From: Caldimicrobium sp.
Lineage (GTDB): Bacteria; Desulfobacterota; Thermodesulfobacteria; Thermodesulfobacteriales; Thermodesulfobacteriaceae
Length of the DNA stretch: 64,000 bases
Reading direction: 5' to 3'
Assembly: GCA_025059715.1 (NCBI GenBank)
Contig: JANXCE010000007.1
Location: 1-64,000 of the forward strand
The notes below the pieces were generated by a model. That model saw nothing but the letters and a program-made list of their open reading frames with translations, made no database searches and was not told where the DNA came from. This document shows positions 50,863 to 57,089 of this stretch, piece after piece. Position 1 is the first letter of the stretch; the number at the start of each line of letters is the position of its first letter. A program made the translations under genes and the position numbers.

Positions 50863-51135
50863 CTATCCTCAACCACTTTTGCCTCTTGGTTTTTTATCCT
50901 CTTTGGTGGCGTTAGAGGTTTTGTTTTCTGTCTTTTTATCCTTAGTTGCATTATCGGTTTTTGAAGCGGGTCCACCGCTTCTTTGGGGAGCTCCACTCCC
51001 TCAACCCGAAGGCCCTCAACCAGATTGCCCCTTCTGTCCTACTGCAACTCCAGGAACCCCAAGTGAAAGAGCTAAACTTATTAACGCACTAATACTCCAC
51101 TCCTTTAAATGAAACTTAACCTTTTCCTCTCTCAT
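50863..51135 (-). CDS. sbtA: Selenocysteine-containing RiPP precursor peptide 2 (three in-frame TGA codons read as U)
   Basis: AGGAGG RBS; MREEKVKFHLKEWSISALISLALSLGVPGVAVGQKGQSGUGPSGUGSGAPQRSGGPASKTDNATKDKKTENKTSNATKEDKKPRGKSGUG*; SGUG motif three times. Confidence 0.8.
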
Positions 51136-51198
51136 AAACACCTCCTATTATTTTTAGGAATAAATCTTCCAAAATAAATTAAGTTTTTTTATAAGTCT

Positions 51199-51227
51199 AT
51201 TTTAAAAGGAAATATATAAAAAGTCAA
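51199..51227 (-). promoter_or_regulatory. Strong sigma70-like promoter for the selenopeptide/maturase operon
   Basis: TTGACT - 17 nt - TAAAAT on the minus strand, about 60 nt upstream of precursor 2 start. Confidence 0.7.
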
Positions 51228-51240
51228 GGGTAATTTTTTT

Positions 51241-51264
51241 TAAAAAAATCGTCCTTTACCCGGA
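51241..51264 (-). terminator. Possible weak terminator upstream of the selenopeptide promoter
   Basis: Minus strand GTCC-GGGTAAA-GGAC followed by GATTTTTTT. Confidence 0.35.
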
Positions 51265-51631
51265 CCCAACTAAAAAGGGTTTTTTAACCGACTTCTTTTT
51301 CGTTATCGACCAAATTTCCCTGTTTACGAATATTTAAACACCACTTAATTTCCCCAATCCATTACAACTTCTCTCTCCTTCCTTTTTCTTCATAATACTC
51401 AATCTCAACCTCACACTCAATCTCAACATCACAGCCACTGGGAACAAGTATGGTCTTATTACTTACAGAAATATAATACAATTTAATAGCCAAAAATCTT
51501 AAACTCTACTACAATCTGTATAACTCCCAAGGAGACAGAGTAAAGATGAAGATATTAATTGTATATAAATATAAAACAAGTGCAGAGATTGAACACACTA
51601 AAATAGTAGTTGAATAAAAGGTGATAACTGA

Positions 51632-52057
51632 TTAAATTTTTAAGTTTTTAAATTTAATATAAAGCAAATAACCTATAAAAAAATCTACTAAAGAAGTTAA
51701 GGAATTGGGGAAAGTGGAAAATACAAATAAATTGTTAAAATCAAAAGGTAATTGTAAACTGGTAATTTTAAAGTAAGAAAAATGGGTCATCATAGCTATA
51801 CCATAAATTACTAATAAGCCATTTAATAAATAACCATATATAATAGTTTTTCTAAATAAAAAGAGCATTGTAACTACCATTACATCTAATAAGGATAAAA
51901 CAAAAGCTAAGAAAAAGGGGAACTTGAAATACACAATTTGTGGATTAGTCTCATCGGGAACAAGAAAGGGATGCGCTCTATAATGTAATATTAAACCGTT
52001 TATACTCATTAAAAAAAGCATTAAAAGAAGTATTAAATAAATCTTATCTCTAAACAT
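51632..52057 (-). CDS. Polytopic membrane protein of unknown function
   Basis: 141 aa with about four hydrophobic helices. Confidence 0.6.
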   Translation of the reverse strand: MFRDKIYLILLLMLFLMSINGLILHYRAHPFLVPDETNPQIVYFKFPFFLAFVLSLLDVMVVTMLFLFRKTIIYGYLLNGLLVIYGIAMMTHFSYFKITSLQLPFDFNNLFVFSTFPNSLTSLVDFFIGYLLYIKFKNLKI

Positions 52058-52065
52058 TCTATCTA

Positions 52066-52164
52066 TTAATATTTAATTTTATAACCTATTAAAAATGTAA
52101 GTAAGATTGCAATTATATGTAGTATAAACCAGCCTAATCGGAATTTCATAAAATATTTTAACAT
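52066..52164 (-). CDS. Tiny single-TM protein (32 aa)
   Basis: MLKYFMKFRLGWFILHIIAILLTFLIGYKIKY*; resembles the adjacent ORF 52166..52285 (FR-x-W--H-I-I pattern). Confidence 0.45.
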   Translation of the reverse strand: MLKYFMKFRLGWFILHIIAILLTFLIGYKIKY

Positions 52165-52165
52165 T

Positions 52166-52285
52166 TTACTTTCCTAACCACACTCCCAAGAAATAAATCA
52201 AAAAAATCCCAATAAAGTGAATTATCCACCATCTAAATGTTAGAAAACTTGGTTTTTTTAGGTATTCAAATATTTTTTCTGTCAT
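52166..52285 (-). CDS. Tiny single-TM protein (39 aa)
   Basis: MTEKIFEYLKKPSFLTFRWWIIHFIGIFLIYFLGVWLGK*; GGTGAGG RBS. Confidence 0.5.
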   Translation of the reverse strand: MTEKIFEYLKKPSFLTFRWWIIHFIGIFLIYFLGVWLGK

Positions 52286-52442
52286 AAATCCCTCACCATG
52301 AACCTATAAATTTTCATGATCACTGATTTACACCAATTCTTTAACAAAGCCATTGACAGAACTTTTTGAGACTCTAAACAACTCAATAAGATCGCTCTTA
52401 AAAGTAACAAAGCCATTAATTTTAATTAAATAAATTAATAAA

Positions 52443-52469
52443 GGGGGCAAGTTTGACATTTGCTCCCCC
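52443..52469 (-). terminator. Terminator downstream of the yedE-tusA-dsrE cluster
   Basis: Minus strand GGGGGAGCAA-ATGTCAAAC-TTGCCCCC then TTTATTAATTTATTT. Confidence 0.65.
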
Positions 52470-52493
52470 TGTTCAATAACAGCAGATTAAATT

Positions 52494-52685
52494 CTACCAC
52501 CAGGAGATGGTTTTATCCGCCTCCCAGATTAGGTCCACCAGTCTGTCGTAATCTGCATCTGAATTAGCTTCAAAGAGATTGAATTCTACAATTTCGTGTC
52601 CCTTTTCCTTTAATTTGGCTATTATTTTTTTTATATCTTCATTCTCTGCACTTGCCATATGTCTATATACACTCAATAGCTTCAT
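52494..52685 (-). CDS. Small conserved protein at the end of the YTD-like cluster
   Basis: 63 aa, co-directional with the dsrE gene and followed by a terminator. Confidence 0.6.
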   Translation of the reverse strand: MKLLSVYRHMASAENEDIKKIIAKLKEKGHEIVEFNLFEANSDADYDRLVDLIWEADKTISWW

Positions 52686-52708
52686 CTCACTCTACCCTCC
52701 TTTAAAAA

Positions 52709-53065
52709 TTATGCACATTGCGGTGGAGCTTGAATTTTTTGGGCTGGTAAACCGTAGCCCACCACGAAATCACATTCTAAAATCTTATCAACCACCTCAT
52801 CAAGGGTTGCCTCTGCTAAGCCCCACTCTTGAAGGTTATAATTTTTTGTCTCCTCATCCATGGTTTCAGTTACTGCATACACCTCTCCTTCCATATCCCG
52901 GATCCAAGCAAGATTCTCCTCCAAGTATTCTGTTTTAGCAGGCATTTTTTGATAAAATATAAAGGAATAGGAATACATGTTTTCCACTGCTAAACCAAGA
53001 GCTGATCGTAACCCATCGGTAATATAGGGTCTATTAGCTATTAAGAAGCATACTTTGTAGCTCAT
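52709..53065 (-). CDS. DsrE-fold-like small protein in the YTD-like cluster
   Basis: 118 aa, MSYKVCFLIANRPYITDGLRSALGLAVENMYSYSFIF resembles DsrE/DsrF-like start. Confidence 0.55.
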   Translation of the reverse strand: MSYKVCFLIANRPYITDGLRSALGLAVENMYSYSFIFYQKMPAKTEYLEENLAWIRDMEGEVYAVTETMDEETKNYNLQEWGLAEATLDEVVDKILECDFVVGYGLPAQKIQAPPQCA

Positions 53066-53083
53066 ACTTTTCCTCCTTAAAGA

Positions 53084-53413
53084 TTATAAAACCAAATATT
53101 TTCCAACCTCTTCCAACATTTCTCCGTGAAAGGCCTGAGTCCTCATTTGATTTGCTGTTAAACCTTGATTATGATATTCGGGCTCAAATCCTTCACAGGC
53201 AAAGGCTGCCACACAAATTGCTAAATCTTCCTCTGGAAGCATAGTTTTAAGTTTGTTAAAATCCGGATGAAACACCAAGTGCGTAGATTTAAAGGTAAAG
53301 AATATCTTGGCTTTCTTACCTTTTCTTTGCAATGCCTCTACTATTTTTACTAATTCTTTCATATGCGCTGGTGAGGTAACAAATATCCCGAGTTTATCTG
53401 GATCGTTAGCCAT
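53084..53413 (-). CDS. DsrE family protein
   Basis: KLGIFVTSPAHMKELVKIVEALQRKGKKAKIFFTFKSTHL...CVAAFACEGF. Confidence 0.7.
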   Translation of the reverse strand: MANDPDKLGIFVTSPAHMKELVKIVEALQRKGKKAKIFFTFKSTHLVFHPDFNKLKTMLPEEDLAICVAAFACEGFEPEYHNQGLTANQMRTQAFHGEMLEEVGKYLVL

Positions 53414-53434
53414 TTCAAACCCCCTCTTAGTTTT

Positions 53435-53680
53435 CTATTTTTTCCTGATAAAAAATCTGGTGTAACCTGGTTCATCAATCATACCTAAAAATTCATATCC
53501 CTCCTTTTCGCACATCTTAGGAATGTCATTTTTACTTCCAGGATCGGTGCCTAAAACTTCTAAAATTTGTCCTGAGGAAAGCTTTTGTAAAGCCTTTTTA
53601 GTTTTAAGCATGGGCATAGGACAAGACAAGCCCTTGCAATCCAGGACCTCATCTGCTTTAATAGTGCTTAAATCTACCAT
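53435..53680 (-). CDS. tusA: TusA-family sulfurtransferase
   Basis: DCKGLSCPMPMLKTKKALQKLSSGQILEVLGTDPGSKNDIP. Confidence 0.92.
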   Translation of the reverse strand: MVDLSTIKADEVLDCKGLSCPMPMLKTKKALQKLSSGQILEVLGTDPGSKNDIPKMCEKEGYEFLGMIDEPGYTRFFIRKK

Positions 53681-53702
53681 CTCCCTTCCCTCCTTTTTAG
53701 TT

Positions 53703-54869
53703 TTATAAACCTATAACAAATTTTTCTGTTTTTTCATTCCAATCTACTATTATATACCACAAAAGAATTATTACCGCAAGTAATATAAAGGCCCCTGCAT
53801 ATCCCAATAAATCTGGTAGATACACCGCAGTTCCTAACCAACCTTTATCCCAAACTTCCCATACATTGTCTAAATAATACCTTAAAATAGCATTAGTGAG
53901 GGCAAAGAAAACCACAACTATCATTAACTTGACCTGACCCTCCGCTACTCTCCAAAGAGAGCCTGAACCACACCCTCCAGCCACAACCATCGCTGCTCCA
54001 AAGATAACACCTCCGATTAGAGCCCCCCACACGAAAGTTGGGGTAACATAAGTCATAGGCTCTCTAATACCTGCAAGTTTGATGAACATAATACCGAGAG
54101 TGGCTATTAGGATACTTATAGCTACGCCTCTGGCCATAGATGCCTCTCCAGACAAAAAGGGCTCACGGAAAGAATTTACAATACAAAACCTTGATCTATG
54201 CATTACAAACCCTATTCCTGCGGTAATCAAAAGCGCACCTCCTAATAGCGCACCCTCCTCCCTTTCACTTCCAAAATAACAGGAAACCCCAGCAAAAAGC
54301 ACTATTAATCCCACTATCCCAAGAATTGGATTAATCTTTTTGGTGCTAATTTCCACTCCCCCTGTAGAAGCAAAGCGTTCTATCTCCCAAAGAAGATACT
54401 TAACACCGATAAATACCCCGGCTATAAGGCCCACCATCATGGCTATCCCACTAGCAGAGAGATTGGCAATAGCCATGTAAAAACCACCAATGTTACAACC
54501 TTGCGCCAGAGCGGAACCAATACCCATTAAGATTCCTGCAACGATGCCCTTTATAATTTCAAGCTTGGGAGGTATTCTTAGCCCAAACTCTTGGGCCATG
54601 GTTGCGGATATAAAAGCCCCAAGAATAAGACCAATGTTTAGGACTGAAGAAGAAAACCACAGAGGATGAGGCGGGGCCTCCTCAAGAAATCCAATCCCAT
54701 AAAGGATCCATTCTCCCCAGTTTCTGAGCCCACCCACTATTCCCCAGGGTCTATACCACATTTCTAACAAAATTACAAACAAAGCCAGTAAAATACCCCC
54801 AGCTATGGGACTATAATGAGCCTTAAAAATGCTTTGATATAATTCTTTTAGACTGTCCTTTAAAGACAT
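53703..54869 (-). CDS. yedE: YeeE/YedE family transporter
   Basis: Two-repeat permease with GNIGGFY-like (CNIGGFYMAIANLSASG) and RSRFCIVNSFREPFLSG, VVAGGCGSGSLWRVAEG motifs. Confidence 0.88.
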   Translation of the reverse strand: MSLKDSLKELYQSIFKAHYSPIAGGILLALFVILLEMWYRPWGIVGGLRNWGEWILYGIGFLEEAPPHPLWFSSSVLNIGLILGAFISATMAQEFGLRIPPKLEIIKGIVAGILMGIGSALAQGCNIGGFYMAIANLSASGIAMMVGLIAGVFIGVKYLLWEIERFASTGGVEISTKKINPILGIVGLIVLFAGVSCYFGSEREEGALLGGALLITAGIGFVMHRSRFCIVNSFREPFLSGEASMARGVAISILIATLGIMFIKLAGIREPMTYVTPTFVWGALIGGVIFGAAMVVAGGCGSGSLWRVAEGQVKLMIVVVFFALTNAILRYYLDNVWEVWDKGWLGTAVYLPDLLGYAGAFILLAVIILLWYIIVDWNEKTEKFVIGL

Positions 54870-54896
54870 ACCCCCCTCCTGCCTGATTTTTCAGTT

Positions 54897-54924
54897 ATAA
54901 TATTTAAAACTTTACCAAAGTCAA
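54897..54924 (-). promoter_or_regulatory. Sigma70-like promoter of the yedE-tusA-dsrE cluster
   Basis: TTGACT - 16 nt - TATTAT on the minus strand. Confidence 0.45.
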
Positions 54925-54945
54925 GAGGCAATCTATGGAACTTAC

Positions 54946-57072
54946 TTATATTATCCAATCGACAAATCCCCTTGCCAAGGGGTGAGATTCAACTATAACA
55001 ATAGTTTTGTCCTCTTGATTTAACTTTCTAAAAAGGGTATGTAAATTACTCCATTCCCCGGGGGACAGTCCTTGAAAGGGATAATATAATAGATAAATCT
55101 CACATTTTTCTTTACTAAATAATTTTTTAATCAAATTAAGCCTTAATCTTTCACCACCAGAAAGCTCCTTTAACCTTTGAGATAATCTTAAATAAGATAC
55201 CTTCAGATCCTTTAGTCTTAATAATAAGTCTTGCATTTTAGGGATCTGAGTAAAAAGATTAAGAGCTTCTTCTAAGGTAAAATCTAAAATTTCTGCAATC
55301 TTGTAACCCCTGTATGTCAAATTTAACACCTCGTAATTTAATCTCTTACCCAAACATTCCTCACACTCACTCCCTCTACCTTTACAGCCTTTGCATATTC
55401 CTTCTGGAGTATGAAAACTAAAATGCCGTTTAGTTAGTCCCTTGGCTCTACTGGTGGGAAGCTGAAGTAGAACATCTCTCCAAAGTTCCCAGATACCAAT
55501 ATATTCAATAACAAAGGTTTCGCCCTTGTCCAAATATGAACTATCCTCTTTACATACTCTATAACCCTTTTCGATTAAATTTGCCATAAATTCCTCCATC
55601 TGCCCTATCTCTTTAGAGCCTCCTTCCAAAGGAAATAAATTAATTCCTCCAATAAAGATTTTTCTTTGTTGACTTTCTTTGTTTAAAACTACAACTAACC
55701 TTTCCTCCTCTGGTTTTTTCTTTTTAAAATTAGGAAATTTCAAACTATCTAAAGGATATTCCTCCCTCGGGACAGCTCTTACTAAGTATCCACCTTTTTC
55801 TCCTCCTTCAAACCCCAGCTCTATTATGAAGTCTGCCTGGCGTATAAATTCGGGATCATGTTCCACAACTAAACAGGAATTTCCTTTATTTATTAGTTCT
55901 CTCAACAGGATTAGCAATTTTTTCCTTCTGAATTCATCTAAACCTAAGGTTGGTTCATCTAAAACATACAAAACTCCATAAAAATCAGTGAAAAACAGAA
56001 GTAGTATTTCCAAAATTTTTCTTTCCCCAAGGGTCAATTTAAACACTGGATTCGACAAAGATAAATAATCTACCTCCCAAAATGTGGCCTTTTCAAGGAG
56101 AGTCAAAACACTCTTCTGTGCGGAAGTGCTTACTAAGTGGCTCTGATCTCTCCAAAAACAATAAAGTTCTCCCAGGCTCATAGTCACAATTTGCTTTATT
56201 TCTATACCAAAGAGTTTACTTTCTAAGATGGTGCTCTCCAATTTAAGTCCATTACACTTTGGACATGGAGTCTTCTCTTTATAGCCCTGCCCTCTACACT
56301 GAGAACATTTTTTAAAATAGGTAAGTAAAGGACTTCCGCATGTTACACAGTATGAGCTTAGATTAAAGCTTAAGGTCTTTCCATCCAAAAACTTTATTAA
56401 GACCTGGCCCCTATTTATGCTTTGTGCAAGACGTAAATTTTCCAGTAAACGATAAAGAGACCTCTCCTCCTTAATCATCCTATCAAGAACTAAATAGACC
56501 TCTTCAAACTGGTAGGGAACCTCCTCTTCTGATAGATCTATTTCTTTACCATTAATGATAAATCTGGTGAAACCCTGCGACTGTAAGTAGGAAAGTGCTT
56601 TTAAGGATTTTTCAGGAAGGGGCAAAAGAAGAAAAAATTTCTCTCCCGGCGATAACTCCTCAAACCACTTTATGACGCTATTTAGAGAACTAATTTTGTT
56701 ATAAGCACTACAAACAGGACACTTGAAATCTCCCCACTGAGAAAAGAGATATTCAATAAGAAAGAAGATACCAAGAATTTCTCCTACGGTTTTATAGGGA
56801 TACCAATCCCGTACTCCCTGCCTTAATGCCAAAAGAGGTGGAAATGGACCTTCTAATTCCGCTTTTACAGGATCTAAAAAGATCGTAGGCTTAGCGTAGT
56901 CTGTAAGTAACTTAGTCCTATTTTCCGCTATTTTAACCAGAGTATCAAAAACCAAAGAACTTTTACCTGAACCTGACGGTCCAGTCACAACTACTAACTT
57001 CTGTAGAGGTATGTTTAAATCAAAACCCTTAAGATTATGGGTAAAAATCCTTCTAAGTTTTAAAGGATACAT
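54946..57072 (-). CDS. Divergent UvrA-like ABC ATPase
   Basis: VVTGPSGSGKSSLVFDTL, zinc CXXC modules CSQCRGQGY..CPKCNG and CKGCKGRGSECEECLGKR, LSGGERLRLNLIKKLF; 708 aa, second P-loop absent. Confidence 0.75.
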   Translation of the reverse strand: MYPLKLRRIFTHNLKGFDLNIPLQKLVVVTGPSGSGKSSLVFDTLVKIAENRTKLLTDYAKPTIFLDPVKAELEGPFPPLLALRQGVRDWYPYKTVGEILGIFFLIEYLFSQWGDFKCPVCSAYNKISSLNSVIKWFEELSPGEKFFLLLPLPEKSLKALSYLQSQGFTRFIINGKEIDLSEEEVPYQFEEVYLVLDRMIKEERSLYRLLENLRLAQSINRGQVLIKFLDGKTLSFNLSSYCVTCGSPLLTYFKKCSQCRGQGYKEKTPCPKCNGLKLESTILESKLFGIEIKQIVTMSLGELYCFWRDQSHLVSTSAQKSVLTLLEKATFWEVDYLSLSNPVFKLTLGERKILEILLLFFTDFYGVLYVLDEPTLGLDEFRRKKLLILLRELINKGNSCLVVEHDPEFIRQADFIIELGFEGGEKGGYLVRAVPREEYPLDSLKFPNFKKKKPEEERLVVVLNKESQQRKIFIGGINLFPLEGGSKEIGQMEEFMANLIEKGYRVCKEDSSYLDKGETFVIEYIGIWELWRDVLLQLPTSRAKGLTKRHFSFHTPEGICKGCKGRGSECEECLGKRLNYEVLNLTYRGYKIAEILDFTLEEALNLFTQIPKMQDLLLRLKDLKVSYLRLSQRLKELSGGERLRLNLIKKLFSKEKCEIYLLYYPFQGLSPGEWSNLHTLFRKLNQEDKTIVIVESHPLARGFVDWII

Positions 57073-57089
57073 GTCTTTAAAAGATGAGA

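Noticed and set aside
50879-51112. Plus-strand 77 aa ORF in the supplied track
   Set aside because: It is antisense to the TGA-containing precursor peptide gene, which has a strong RBS, promoter and a paralogue; the plus-strand frame has no RBS or recognisable domain.
50625-51135. Alternative idea that TGA codons mean the peptides are pseudogenes or that TGA is reassigned to Trp/Gly
   Set aside because: Two paralogues keep TGA at identical positions with downstream protein similarity, both have strong RBSs, and TGA is used as a normal stop in other genes of the window; selenocysteine fits better, although Sec machinery is not in this window and must be checked.
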